Positions 53,693 to 63,018 of a stretch of 64,000 bases of DNA are shown piece after piece (the stretch's first letter is position 1; every line of letters starts with the position of its first letter). The position numbers and the translations under genes were made by a program. Location of the stretch: positions 62,001 through 126,000 of the forward strand of contig CAWAFQ010000008.1 in NCBI GenBank assembly GCA_963781345.1, given 5' to 3'. This DNA comes from JBBRHQ01 sp963781345 (GTDB lineage Bacteria; Actinomycetota; Thermoleophilia; Solirubrobacterales; 70-9). The notes under the pieces are model-generated. The model made no database searches and had not been told where the DNA came from. It saw only the letters and a program-made list of their open reading frames with translations.

Positions 53693-55087
53693 CTATCGGA
53701 AGTTCTTCTTCAGGAACGGCACGACCGTCTTCAGGAAGGCGTTCTTGGCGGGCGCCGCGGTCAGCGGGTCGAGATGGCTCTGCTGCGGATCGGCGTTGAC
53801 CAGCCTCGACTCCTTCAGCGTCGTCTTCGACTCGGCGATGAAGCGCTTCGCGCCCTTCAGGACCCGGCCGTCGGTGAGGTCGGTCTGGACCGCATAGACG
53901 GGGATGTCGACCTGCTTCAGGTGCTTCAGCCTCAGCCCGAGGAAGTTCGCGGCCGCGTTCTGCTCCAGCTGGTTCGCCCCGTTCACATCGATCGTCAGCC
54001 GCAGCGGGAAGTACCACTCGACCGCGTTCGACGGCTCCTGGCCGAGGGTGCGGGCGAGGCGGGAAACGGGGGTCACACCTCCGTCGACCCAGTCGCGCGG
54101 ATCGCCGCTCGACGCGAGCTCGCCGCCGTTGACCTGGAGCAGCCGGAGGCTCGTGGGGGACGTGTCCCGGTCCAAGGCGTAGCCGAGCACGCCGCGGTTG
54201 GTGGACGGGATGATCGATTTGTCCGGATTGTGGGGGTTGAACCCGAGGGGAAGCAGGGGGTAGCTCTGCAGCGTCGTCGCCGGTGCCTTGGGCGCCAGGC
54301 GTGCGTAGGTGCCGCCGACCTCGGCGAAGAGCCCCGCGGCCTCGGGGAATCCGAGTTTGAGAAGGTCGGCGAAGGGCGAAGCCGCCGCGTCGAGGTTGGA
54401 GACAGCGGTCTGCGCCTGCGAGAGGTCGTAGGCGTTGAAGCTACCGAGCAGACCGCCGTCGATCAGGACGAGCGCGTTTACGTCCTTGTAGCCCGGATGC
54501 CCGTTGAAGTCCCAGGCCGCATATGCGGTCGTCATCGAGGCGCCGAGCGAGTGGCCGCCGAGGATGACGTTGCGCCTGCCGCCGGCGCCGGCGGCGAGGA
54601 CGACCTTGCGCTCGTCGCCGAGGGTCATCGGCAGGCCCCACTGCTTGGCGAACTGCACCGTCGAGGGGTCGAGGAAGTTGAAATGGTCGGCCGGGGTCCC
54701 GCCGTTGGTGACCCAGCCGAGGTAGTGGTCGAACATCTGTTGCAGGCTGACGCTGCCGGCCAGCGCCTTGCGGAATGTGCTGACGTCCTCGAGCGCCTGC
54801 GAGCGCCGGTCGATCGCCCAGACCTGGAGGTTCGGGATCTTTGAGGTCAGGTAGTGACCGATCAGGGTGAAGTCGCCGGCGCCGCCGATAAACCCGGGCA
54901 TCAGCACGAGCACGTTCTTGGCCGAGGCGGGTCCCATCTTGGTGACGTAGGTCTTGTCGTACTTCGCCGGGCCCGGCCCGTCGACGCCCTTGACCGCGAC
55001 GACGCGGTCCTTCGCGATCGCCGGCGCGGCTGCGAACAGTCCCGCCGCCACGACTGCGGTTATGGCCAGGTTGCGTGCGCGCTTCAT
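53693..55087 (-). CDS. secreted alpha/beta-hydrolase
   Basis: 464 residues from ATG 55087, with GAGGAGGAA upstream. Signal peptide MKRARNLAITAVVAAGLFAAAPAIA. Mature part has VLVLMPGFIGGAGDFTLIGHYL, nucleophile elbow ILGGHSLGASMTTAYAAWDF and VNALVLIDGGLLGSF. Catalytic His probably in QQSHLDPL near the end. Substrate unknown (lipase- or esterase-like). Confidence 0.82.
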   Translation of the reverse strand: MKRARNLAITAVVAAGLFAAAPAIAKDRVVAVKGVDGPGPAKYDKTYVTKMGPASAKNVLVLMPGFIGGAGDFTLIGHYLTSKIPNLQVWAIDRRSQALEDVSTFRKALAGSVSLQQMFDHYLGWVTNGGTPADHFNFLDPSTVQFAKQWGLPMTLGDERKVVLAAGAGGRRNVILGGHSLGASMTTAYAAWDFNGHPGYKDVNALVLIDGGLLGSFNAYDLSQAQTAVSNLDAAASPFADLLKLGFPEAAGLFAEVGGTYARLAPKAPATTLQSYPLLPLGFNPHNPDKSIIPSTNRGVLGYALDRDTSPTSLRLLQVNGGELASSGDPRDWVDGGVTPVSRLARTLGQEPSNAVEWYFPLRLTIDVNGANQLEQNAAANFLGLRLKHLKQVDIPVYAVQTDLTDGRVLKGAKRFIAESKTTLKESRLVNADPQQSHLDPLTAAPAKNAFLKTVVPFLKKNFR

Positions 55088-55324
55088 TCCGTTCCTCCTC
55101 GTGGCTCCCATGCCGGTCTGTTGGCTGCTGTTCGCGGCCCGCTCGTTGCTGGGGGATCCGGCCGGCGGCACCCTACCTGAGAGCGCGCCTGGCCGAGCGG
55201 CCTATACCGCCTCAACCCGGCGGGGGCCGAGCAGGTGCGGCGCCCGCGCTGCAACTGCGCTCTCAGGCACCGGCGGGACCGCGCCCCTCCACGCCTGGGG
55301 TTGTGACGATGGTTGCGTGCTTCG

Positions 55325-55350
55325 GGTTGTGTGACGAGGGTCACACAACC
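55325..55350. promoter_or_regulatory. CRP-like palindrome upstream of the Rpf-like gene
   Basis: Perfect 11-bp inverted repeat GGTTGTGTGAC (55325-55335) / GTCACACAACC (55340-55350), containing TGTGA-CGAGGG-TCACA, the CRP/FNR-family consensus. It is 232 bp upstream of the Rpf-like ATG and 238 bp upstream of the divergent hydrolase. The rest of the 494-bp gap (55088-55581) shows no gene. Confidence 0.65.
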
Positions 55351-55581
55351 GCAACACCGGCCGCTGGCAGGGTTCCCTCCCTACACGGAACAGACCCCGG
55401 CAGGCGCAGGCCCCCGATAACTCGGTGCCGCCCGCGCTCCACAAACACCCGCCGGGGCCATGGAGTCCGGAAGTCGCCTTTGCCTCGCAGCCCCGTTCGC
55501 GAGGCCGACACGCGGCCGCTCAGCGCGCCGGATGCGCGCTGACGACCGGGCATCGACACACGAACGGAGGCAGTTCAGAAA

Positions 55582-56076
55582 ATGATCAGGTCAAACGCGC
55601 AGAAAATCGGAATCACGCTTGCTGCCATGGTGGGCATAGCCCTGCCGGCGACCGCCCTCGCAGCCGGTGGCGAAGACGGCGCCCAGATCGCGATCGCGCC
55701 CGCCCGGGCGGTGCAGGTGCCGGCGCTGGAGCGCCCGGCAAAGGGGCTGCAGGCGACGATCGCGGTTCAGGTCAAACAGATTCGCGCCGACCGCAGGGCG
55801 AAGCTGCGCAAGCAGCGTCGTGAGGCGTTCGCGACCCTTCCCGGCGGCGTCTCGCAGGCCACTCTCGACTCGATCGCGGCCTGTGAGTCCGGCGGCGACC
55901 CGACTGTCGTCGACGCCTCCGGTACCTACCGCGGCAAGTACCAGTTCGACTACGGCACCTGGGCCTCGGTTGGCGGCAGCGGCGACCCGGCCGCGGCCCC
56001 CGAGGCCGAGCAGGACTACCGGGCGGCGCTGCTGTACACGCGCTCCGGCTCGAGCCCCTGGCCGATCTGCGGCTGA
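55582..56076 (+). CDS. resuscitation-promoting-factor-like transglycosylase
   Basis: 164 residues. Signal peptide (KIGITLAAMVGIALPATALA), a basic linker (IRADRRAKLRKQRRE), then the Rpf/transglycosylase domain LDSIAACESGGDPTVVDASGTYRGKYQFDYGTWASVGGSGDPAAAPEAEQDYRAALLYTRSGSSPWPICG with the catalytic Glu in ACESGG and the two Cys. Cleaves peptidoglycan glycan strands; linked to exit from dormancy in actinobacteria. Confidence 0.93.
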   Translation: MIRSNAQKIGITLAAMVGIALPATALAAGGEDGAQIAIAPARAVQVPALERPAKGLQATIAVQVKQIRADRRAKLRKQRREAFATLPGGVSQATLDSIAACESGGDPTVVDASGTYRGKYQFDYGTWASVGGSGDPAAAPEAEQDYRAALLYTRSGSSPWPICG

Positions 56077-56137
56077 TACTCGCGCTTCGGCTCGAGTCGG
56101 CGCCGTCTGCGTTGATCGCGGGACCCGGCGGCGCCGC

Positions 56138-56860
56138 TCAGGCGGCGTCGTCGGGCTCGGCGTCGAGGAGCGCCTCGCGGAAGACCCGGGCCTCGTCGGC
56201 GAACAGGTGGCCGAGGGTCTGCTCGCGATCGAGCAGGATCCGGCGCTTGGTCTCCAGGGTCGCCTCCCGCGGTGCGGCCGCGATCCCGGCGGCCACCTCG
56301 AGCGAGCGCTCGAGCACACGCTCGTCGGCGACGAGCTCGTTGGCTACCCCCAGCCGCATCGCCTCCTCGGCGCCGAAGACCCGGCCACTGAGCGAGACCT
56401 CGGCCGCCTGACCTGGGCCGAGGGCCGCACGGGCTGACGCGTAAGAGGGTGGGATCCCCCGCGGCAGCTCCGGAAAGCCGAAGGTCGCCGAGGCTGCCGC
56501 GACGCGGATGTCGCAGAGCAGGGCGAGCGCGAAACCGCCGGCCAGCGCCGGCCCGTTGACCGCGGCGAGCACCGGTCGCGGGCAGGACCCGATCGCCTCG
56601 AACGCCCCGGTTGAGGTCTCGACCAGCCGCCTCTTGTGCTCGTCATCGCCCCCGAACTCGGTCACGTCCATTCCCGAGCAGAAGGCAAAGCCGGCCCCGG
56701 TGAAGACGATGCAGCCGACGCCGGCGTCTGCGCCCAGGGCGCCGAACGATTCGGCGAGCTCGACCCTGAGATCGATCGAGAGCGCATTGCGCTTCTCCGG
56801 CCTCTGCAGGGTCACCACCGCCACCTCGTCACGCCGCTCGATCGACAGAAGCCCGGGCAC
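56138..56860 (-). CDS. enoyl-CoA hydratase/isomerase family protein
   Basis: About 240 residues from GTG 56860 (the frame runs on upstream into repeats). Crotonase fold: RPEKRNALSIDL, oxyanion-hole segment GFAFCSGMDVTEFGG and ALAGGFALALLCDIRVAAASATFGFPELPRGI. The acidic pair of true hydratases is partly replaced, so the exact reaction is open. Confidence 0.85.
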   Translation of the reverse strand: MPGLLSIERRDEVAVVTLQRPEKRNALSIDLRVELAESFGALGADAGVGCIVFTGAGFAFCSGMDVTEFGGDDEHKRRLVETSTGAFEAIGSCPRPVLAAVNGPALAGGFALALLCDIRVAAASATFGFPELPRGIPPSYASARAALGPGQAAEVSLSGRVFGAEEAMRLGVANELVADERVLERSLEVAAGIAAAPREATLETKRRILLDREQTLGHLFADEARVFREALLDAEPDDAA

Positions 56861-56903
56861 CGGGCCACTGTACAACCGCTGACCAAACCGCCCCTTCCCT
56901 GAC

Positions 56904-57397
56904 GAAGCACCACGGCCCCGGCCGGCGGGTCCTTCTCGCAGCACCATGGCCCCGGCCGGCGGGTCCTGTCATCGGAAGGGGCGCCACACCTCGACGGGCG
57001 CCGGGCGGGGCCCTCGCTCAAATCTCGAGTGCCGCCTGTAACGGCGGCACTCTCGATTACAAGCCGCTCCGGGCCCCGCCCGACGCCCGTCATGCCGCGC
57101 CCTCTCACCGAAGGCGACGCGCGGCCAGGCCCAGCGGGCCGGCGAAGCAGCCAGCCGGCCATCCGGCTCGTGGGGAGCAGAGCAGTGTCCCCTCCGGCGG
57201 GTGGCATGGGATGGGAGGACCCATTCCCGAGCACCCGCCGTGGAGCGCAGGGAATGGTGGGTCCCATCCCATGACAGGACCCGCCGGCCGGGGCCATGTT
57301 CCCTCGGGTGAGCTGCCTGGGACCCGCCGAGCCGGGCCCATGGTGCTTCGGGCAGGACCCGCCGGCCGGGGCCGTGGTCCCTCGGGTGAGGCGCCTA
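56904..57397. repeat. nested inverted- and direct-repeat region
   Basis: Gene-free stretch of about 530 bp. Four structures: (1) perfect 28-bp inverted repeat 56945-56972 / 57271-57298; (2) 21-bp inverted repeat with one mismatch 56993-57013 / 57071-57091; (3) inside it a 10-bp hairpin GAGTGCCGCC-TGTAAC-GGCGGCACTC at 57027-57052; (4) 23-bp imperfect inverted repeat 57205-57227 / 57251-57273. Units of GGACCCGCCGGCCGGGGCC recur: two inverted copies at about 56908 and 56941 and direct 44-bp copies at 57275 and 57353, the last running into the MMPL stop codon. No coding signal. Confidence 0.9.
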
Positions 57398-59641
57398 CGC
57401 CTCGACCGGCTCCCGCGGGCGCTCGCTCGGCTCGTCGGCCGCCCTGCCCACTTCCGGTGGCAGCCCGTCGAGCCCCTCGGGCGTTACCCGGGGGAGCCAC
57501 TCGAGCCAACTCGGCAGGTACCAGTTCCAGTCGCCGAGCAGCTTCATCGTCGCCGGCAGCAGGACGCCGCGGATGATCGTCGCGTCGATCAGGATCGCCA
57601 TCGCCAGGCCGACGCCCATCTCCTTGAACTCGAGCAGCGAGAGGGTGGCGAAGATCGCGAAGACGGCGATCATCACTGCCGCTGCGCTGGTGACGACGCC
57701 GGCGGTCGTCTTGATCCCGTGGGAGACGGCGTCGCCGGTCGAGCGCCCTCGGTCAAATCCCTCGCGGATCCGGGTCAGGATGAACACGTGGTAGTCCATC
57801 GAGAGCCCGAAGAGGACGACGAAGAGGAACAGCGGCAGCCACGACGTGATCGCGCCGTTGGACTTGAAGTTGAGCAGTCCCTCGAGGTGGCCCTCCTGGA
57901 AGATCCAGACGACCACGCCGTAGGCAGCGGCGACCGAGAGCAGGTTGAGAAGGATCGCCTTCAGCGGGATCACTATCGAGCGGAAGGTCACCAGCAGCAG
58001 CAGGAATGCTGCCGTCAGCACGAACATGAAGACCCATGGGGCGTGTGACTTCATCGTGTCGTTGAAGTCCTTTGACTGCGCCGTGTATCCGGTGACGCCG
58101 ACCGTCGCCGCCGGCACCTGCCCGAAGGTGGCCGGGATCAGGTTGTCGCGGAGGTCTGAGAGGGCTCGGTTGGAGGCGCTGTCGGTCCCGTCTCCTGCAA
58201 CCGGGATGTCGATCTCCGCGACCGTGCCGTCGGGGTTCACATCCGTGGTGATCGGCTGCTCGAAGAGTGGGCTGGAGGAGGCCCTGGCTATCAGTTCCTC
58301 GCCGGCCCGGGTTACCTGCGGCGACAAGACGTCGTCGGCGCTGACGACGACCTGGGCCGGAATCGGCCCCCCGGGGAAAGCATCCTGGATCCGGTTGTAG
58401 GTCTTGATCACACCGAGGTTCTGCGGCAGCGTCTCGACCCCTGAAACCGCCGTGTGCAGGTTGAGCGCCGGGAGGGCCATGAAGAGCAGCAGAGCGGTCG
58501 CGGAAATCGCCGAGATCAGCGGGCGGCGCAGAACCCGGTCGACGATCCGGCCCCAGAGCCCGCGCTCGCCGCCGCGGCCCTTGAGCCGGTGTAGAAACGG
58601 GATCCGGCCCTTGTCGACGCGGTCGCCGAGCCAGGCGAGGATCGCCGGCAGGACCGTCAGCGAGCCGACCATCGCCACAGCGACGACGAGGATCGTCCCC
58701 GTGGCGAAGGACTGGAAGGTCGCGGCCCCGGCCAGGTACATCCCGGCCATCGCGATCATCACGGTGAACCCCGAGATCAGCACCGCCCGGCCCGAGGTCG
58801 CGGCGGCCGCTTCGAGCGAGGCCGTCTCGGTGTTGCCGGCCGCCCGTTCCTCGCGCTCGCGCCGCAGGTAGAACATCGAGTAATCCACGCCCACCGCGAG
58901 TCCGATCAGGAGCACCACCGAGTTGATCGCCTCGTCGACGCCGCTGATCTGGCTGATCGGGGCAATCAGGCCGATCGTCGCGAAGACCGCGGTCAGGGCC
59001 AGGATCAGCGGCACGCCGGCGGCGACGAGAGCGCCGAACGCGATCACGAGGATGATCAGCGTGATCGGCAGCGAGGTGATCTCGGCCTTACGGAAGTCGT
59101 CCTCGAACGCCTTGCTCAGTTCCTTGTCGGCGCTGGCGTCGCCGAACTGGGCGATGACGAAGCCCTGGTTGGCGCTCTGCGCACCGGCGACGGCCGCCAG
59201 CGGCGCGTCGACCCGCTTCTCGGTCTGCCCGGAGTCGCCGGGAATGTCGAAGGTGATCAGGGCCGAGTGGCCGTCGGGTGAGATCTGGCCCTTGTTAGCC
59301 GGGTCGTAGGGGCCCTTGATGTTCTCGATGTGGGGGAGAGCCGAGAGGCGGCTCTCGACGTCGAGCACCGCCGCCCGGAAGGGTCGCGATCCGGCGCTCT
59401 CGGCCTCGTTCTGCACGAGCACGGTCTCGCCCGCCTTGTCGGGGAAGCCGTCGGCGAGGGTCCTGGACGCCTGGCCGGACTCGCCGACCCCGTTTGTGTT
59501 GTTGTCAAGCGTCTTCGTCCCGACGGCGCCGCCGATCACGGCGGCGGTGACGACGAACGCGAGCCATCCCCAGATCGCGGTCTTGCGATGCTGGGCGCTC
59601 CAGTGTCCGGCGCGCGCTGCGATGTTCCGGGGCCTCTCCAC
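57395..59641 (-). CDS. MMPL/RND family transporter
   Basis: 748 residues from GTG 59641 (GGAG 5 nt upstream). Twelve-helix RND layout with two copies of the MMPL core: ITSLPITLIILVIAFGALVAAGVPL…VVLLIGLAVGVDYSMFYLRREREE and FVLTAAFLLLLVTFRSIVIPLKAILLNLLSVAAAYGVVV…LFGLSMDYHVFILTRIREG, each with the GxDYxxF / SMDYHVF proton-path Asp. Probably exports lipids or drugs. Confidence 0.93.
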   Translation of the reverse strand: MERPRNIAARAGHWSAQHRKTAIWGWLAFVVTAAVIGGAVGTKTLDNNTNGVGESGQASRTLADGFPDKAGETVLVQNEAESAGSRPFRAAVLDVESRLSALPHIENIKGPYDPANKGQISPDGHSALITFDIPGDSGQTEKRVDAPLAAVAGAQSANQGFVIAQFGDASADKELSKAFEDDFRKAEITSLPITLIILVIAFGALVAAGVPLILALTAVFATIGLIAPISQISGVDEAINSVVLLIGLAVGVDYSMFYLRREREERAAGNTETASLEAAAATSGRAVLISGFTVMIAMAGMYLAGAATFQSFATGTILVVAVAMVGSLTVLPAILAWLGDRVDKGRIPFLHRLKGRGGERGLWGRIVDRVLRRPLISAISATALLLFMALPALNLHTAVSGVETLPQNLGVIKTYNRIQDAFPGGPIPAQVVVSADDVLSPQVTRAGEELIARASSSPLFEQPITTDVNPDGTVAEIDIPVAGDGTDSASNRALSDLRDNLIPATFGQVPAATVGVTGYTAQSKDFNDTMKSHAPWVFMFVLTAAFLLLLVTFRSIVIPLKAILLNLLSVAAAYGVVVWIFQEGHLEGLLNFKSNGAITSWLPLFLFVVLFGLSMDYHVFILTRIREGFDRGRSTGDAVSHGIKTTAGVVTSAAAVMIAVFAIFATLSLLEFKEMGVGLAMAILIDATIIRGVLLPATMKLLGDWNWYLPSWLEWLPRVTPEGLDGLPPEVGRAADEPSERPREPVEA

Positions 59642-59813
59642 GCCTTCTCCTTTCTCTGATGCGCTGAAATCGTCGGTTTTTTTATCATCTTTTTCCTCGG
59701 GCAGTGTGCGCCTCAGCACACGCTGCCCACATCTCGGTGGCGCCCCCATGCGCCTGCCGGCGCAGCCCTTCACGGAGCGCAGACCATCGTCCCAGACCGA
59801 GCAGGAGGCACTT

Positions 59814-60275
59814 GTGAAATCCCACACAGTCCATCGCACGATCGAGACCGAGCAGCGGCGGGAGTTCGTCCGCATCACCGACGATGTTCAGGGGGTCGTC
59901 GACGACTCGGGGGTGGAGGAGGGCATGGCGCTGGTCTCGGCGATGCACATCACCGCCGGTGTCTGGGTCAACGACGATGAGCCGGGCCTCCATGCCGACA
60001 CGCTCGAGTGGCTCGACAAGGTCGCGCCGCCGAGCTGGAAGGAGCCCGCCAACGAGACCGCGAGGGAGCTGCTCCCCGCCGAGGGCGACTACCGCCACCA
60101 CCGCGGTGGCGAGGACAACGGCGACGCCCACCTCAAGAACCTTCTGGTCCACCATCAGGCGATCCTCCCGGTGACCGCGGGTCGCCTCGACCTCGGGCCC
60201 TGGCAGCAGGTCTTCTACTGCGAGTTCGATGGCCGCAGGCCAAAGCGCCTCGTGATCAAGGTGATCGGCGAGTAG
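59814..60275 (+). CDS. YjbQ/UPF0047 family (secondary thiamine-phosphate synthase)
   Basis: 153 residues from GTG 59814 with AGGAGG upstream. Family motifs: ALVSAMHITAGVWVNDDEPGLHADTLEWLDKVAP, EGDYRHHRGGEDNGDAHLKNLLVHHQAILPVTAGRLDLGPWQQVFYCEFDG. YjbQ has weak thiamine-phosphate synthase activity; the physiological role is unsettled. Confidence 0.9.
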   Translation: MKSHTVHRTIETEQRREFVRITDDVQGVVDDSGVEEGMALVSAMHITAGVWVNDDEPGLHADTLEWLDKVAPPSWKEPANETARELLPAEGDYRHHRGGEDNGDAHLKNLLVHHQAILPVTAGRLDLGPWQQVFYCEFDGRRPKRLVIKVIGE

Positions 60276-60476
60276 CTAGAGAGCCGGCCGGTCGAGGCGC
60301 TCGGCGACGGTCCGGGGCGAGGGGGTGCTTGGCCGGACCTCGTGCCAGAGGAGCGGGTCGTGGACGACCCGGCGGATGAACAGCCCTTCCGGCGCGAACT
60401 GCTCGAGCTGGCGCTCGATGCATGGAGCGCAGCTGCACTCAGGAACCGTCAATCCAGTGTTGGGGCAGTTCGCCAT
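60276..60476 (-). CDS. small Cys-rich hypothetical protein
   Basis: 66 residues from ATG 60476. MANCPNTGLTVPECSCAPCIERQLEQF has four cysteines (Cys4, 14, 16, 19) that could bind zinc or a cluster, then RRVVHDPLLWHEVRPSTPSPRTVAERL. Its stop abuts the stop of the convergent YjbQ gene. No recognised family and a weak ribosome-binding site, so it may be spurious. Confidence 0.45.
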   Translation of the reverse strand: MANCPNTGLTVPECSCAPCIERQLEQFAPEGLFIRRVVHDPLLWHEVRPSTPSPRTVAERLDRPAL

Positions 60477-60605
60477 CAGCTCTGATCGGGTGCTGAGGCG
60501 CCACAGTAGCCGCGACCCCGGCGGAAAAGCGCTGGAAAGCAGGCCGATGGGCCGAGGAGAGCCGGAGTCGCCTTTGCCGCGGGGGTCTGAGAGGATGGGC
60601 CGACG

Positions 60606-61472
60606 TTGGTCATCGGGGTGATTGATATCGGCACCAACACGACCCGGCTTCTGGTCGTCGAGGTCGAGGGTGGTCGCCCTCGACCCAGGCTCGAGCGCCG
60701 GCACTTCCTCTCGGCCGCCTCGCCCGATGCCGCCGAGTTCCTGCCGAGGCTGCTCGAGCGTGAGGCCGCGATCGCCCGCGAGTCGGGCGCCGAGGAGCTC
60801 CTGGTCGCCGCCACCGCGGGGCTGCGCGGGTCGCGCGCAGCCAGGTCCCTCGGGCGCGTCTGCGACCGGATCGGCGCCGGGGATCTGAGGATCCTCAGCG
60901 GGGGTGAGGAGGCCGCGCTCGCCTTCCTCGGCGCGACCGGATGCGAGCCAGGGGAGATGCCGGACGTTGTCGCGGTCGTCGACGTCGGCGGCGGCTCCAC
61001 CGAGATTGCGGTCGGTCCGCCTCGGGGTTTGCCCCACTGGTGGGCCTCGCGCCCGGTCGGCTCGCGCAGGCTGACCGAGCGGGCGTTGCACTCGGACCCT
61101 CCGAACCGCGACCAGCTCGCCGCCGTTCGAAGCGCCGCCGCTCGCAGCTTCGTCGGCGTTGAGCCGCCGCGGTGTGGGCTGGCCCTGGCGGTGGGAGGGG
61201 GCACGTCATCGCTGCGCAGGATCTCCGGCGGGGCCCTCGACCGCCCCCGGATCACCGAGTTGCTCGAGCTGGCGAGCTCGGCCCCCAGCGAGTCGCTGGC
61301 CGCTGAGCTCGGCCTGGCGCCGGAGCGCGTCCGCCTGCTGCCCGGCGCGCTGGCGGTGCTGGAGGCTGTCTGCGAGCTGCTTCCCGAGCCCCTGCGGATA
61401 GCCCGCGGCGGTGTCCGTGAGGGCATCGCGCTGGAGCGCTGGCGCCAGCCCGCCGATTGGGAGGCGAGGTGA
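60606..61472 (+). CDS. Ppx/GppA phosphatase family protein
   Basis: Exopolyphosphatase / pppGpp phosphohydrolase family. 288 residues from TTG 60606 (GTG 60618 possible). ASKHA phosphate-binding motifs: VIDIGTNTTRLLVVEVEGG and VVAVVDVGGGSTEIAVG, plus AVGGGTSS. The short single-module form, as in actinobacteria. Its stop overlaps the GTG of the HD protein. Confidence 0.9.
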   Translation: MVIGVIDIGTNTTRLLVVEVEGGRPRPRLERRHFLSAASPDAAEFLPRLLEREAAIARESGAEELLVAATAGLRGSRAARSLGRVCDRIGAGDLRILSGGEEAALAFLGATGCEPGEMPDVVAVVDVGGGSTEIAVGPPRGLPHWWASRPVGSRRLTERALHSDPPNRDQLAAVRSAAARSFVGVEPPRCGLALAVGGGTSSLRRISGGALDRPRITELLELASSAPSESLAAELGLAPERVRLLPGALAVLEAVCELLPEPLRIARGGVREGIALERWRQPADWEAR

Positions 61473-62323
61473 CGGCGGAGGAGGCCGTACCCGCCCCCGG
61501 TCCCGAGGGACCGTCGCGAAAGCCCCCGGCCGAGGCGGTCGCGGAGAGCCAGGTGCGCGCGCCGACGCGCGGCAACCGCAAGCTCGAGGGCTTTATCGAC
61601 GCGGTCAACGCCGATCAGCAGGTGCGCGCCTGGTGGTACATGGCGCAGGTGCAATCGGAGCGGCTGGGGATGTCGGACCACTCCTGGGTCCACGTCCAGA
61701 TCGTCCTCAACATCGCTCTGCGGCTGCTGCGGCTGCTGACCAAAGCCGGGGTCGAGCCGGCGATGGTCACCGATCACGGGATGACCGCGCGCGATGCCGA
61801 GGTTGTCGTCGCCGGCGGCGCGCTCCTGCACGACGTCGGGATGTCGATACACCGCGCCGACCATGAGGCCTACAGCCTCTTCCTCGCCAGGGAGGCGCTG
61901 GCGCGCCTGCTCGAGCGCACCTACAAAGAGCCCCAGCGCACTGTCGTCATCGCCGAGACCCTGCACGCGATCATCGGCCACCGCCGCCGCGGTGAGCCCT
62001 ACACGGTCGAGGCCGGGGTCGTCCGTGTCGCCGACGCCCTCGACATGGCCCAGGGGCGCTCCCGCATACCGCTCGAGTCGGGACAGGAGGGGATCCACTC
62101 GATCTCCGCCGCGGCGATAGACGAGGTGCGGATCTCCGCCGGCGAGGAGAGGCCGGTGAGGATCGAGATCGACCTCAACAACTCGGCCGGGATCTTCCAG
62201 GTCGACGACCTGCTGGCGACGAAGATCCGCGGCACCCCGCTGGAGGGCAGGATCGAGGTCGTCGCGGAGGTCAGCGGCGAGAGCGAGAAGCGCCTGCTGA
62301 CCGGATTTCGCCTTCCCGAGTAG
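61469..62323 (+). CDS. HD-domain phosphohydrolase
   Basis: 284 residues from GTG 61469, overlapping the Ppx/GppA stop. HD motif residues in HSWVHVQIVLNIALRLL, GGALLHDVGMSIHRADHE and ETLHAIIGHR; C-terminal beta-rich part (VRIEIDLNNSAGIFQVDDLLATKIRGTPLEGRIEV). Coupled to Ppx/GppA, so a nucleotide or polyphosphate signalling role is reasonable; substrate unknown. Confidence 0.82.
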   Translation: MTAEEAVPAPGPEGPSRKPPAEAVAESQVRAPTRGNRKLEGFIDAVNADQQVRAWWYMAQVQSERLGMSDHSWVHVQIVLNIALRLLRLLTKAGVEPAMVTDHGMTARDAEVVVAGGALLHDVGMSIHRADHEAYSLFLAREALARLLERTYKEPQRTVVIAETLHAIIGHRRRGEPYTVEAGVVRVADALDMAQGRSRIPLESGQEGIHSISAAAIDEVRISAGEERPVRIEIDLNNSAGIFQVDDLLATKIRGTPLEGRIEVVAEVSGESEKRLLTGFRLPE

Positions 62324-62344
62324 CCGCTGCCTCGGTGCCGACGG

Positions 62345-62905
62345 CTATGGGCGGGTGGCGGTGGCGAAGGGGTGCGGCGCCTGGTCCGGCGCCAGGCCGA
62401 GCGTCTCCAGCAGCGGTCGCGGGTCCTCGATCGGGCCGTACTCGTCCCGACCGCGGCGCATCTCGAAATGCAGGTGGTTGCCCCAGCAGGAGCCGCTGCA
62501 GCCGAGATCACCGAGCTTCTGGCCCGCCGCCACCCGCTCGCCGACGCCGACGACCGGCGCCGAGAGCATGTGGAAGTAGTTGTAGGTGCGGCCGGTCAGA
62601 TCGCTGTAGATGGAGACGTAGTTGCCGCGCCCGGCCTGGTAGCCGGTCCCGGTGTCGATGACGACGGCGTCGGCGATCGCGACCTCGTCGGTCCCGGCGG
62701 GGGCGAACAGGTCCTGGCCCTCGTGGCCACGGCCGGCCCCAGGACCGTCCCCGTAGTGCGGCATCACCCGCAGCGGCATGTAGGGGCCGTCGCCGGCCTG
62801 GGCCGGCAGAGACGCCTGGGCGAGGGTCGTCCCGCCGCCGAACGCGGTGCAGGCGAAAGCTGCTGTCGCGGCCAGCAGTGCGGCCGTTCTCTTGCCGGTG
62901 CTCAC
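62345..62905 (-). CDS. M23 family metallopeptidase (secreted)
   Basis: 186 residues from GTG 62905, AAGGAG upstream. Signal peptide (TAALLAATAAFACTAFGGG). LytM domain with zinc motifs GHEGQDLFAP (HxxxD) and HLHFEMRRGRDEYGP (HxH), and a disulphide-type pair GCSGSCWGN. Probable peptidoglycan endopeptidase. A CRP-like site lies 115 bp upstream. Confidence 0.92.
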   Translation of the reverse strand: MSTGKRTAALLAATAAFACTAFGGGTTLAQASLPAQAGDGPYMPLRVMPHYGDGPGAGRGHEGQDLFAPAGTDEVAIADAVVIDTGTGYQAGRGNYVSIYSDLTGRTYNYFHMLSAPVVGVGERVAAGQKLGDLGCSGSCWGNHLHFEMRRGRDEYGPIEDPRPLLETLGLAPDQAPHPFATATRP

Positions 62906-63018
62906 GGAACTCCTTGCGTCGTTATCGGCGCCCGCGGATGTCGCTCATGCCTGGTACGAACCCGGGCTGCGGGCGGGGGAACTGGCAACTACACCGATTG
63001 GGCCGGATGTCCTCGCAT

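Noticed and set aside
57211..58048. Plus-strand open frames across the repeat region and MMPL 3' end
   Set aside because: Translations are repeat-derived (GPAGRG) or shadow sequence; no start-site signal.
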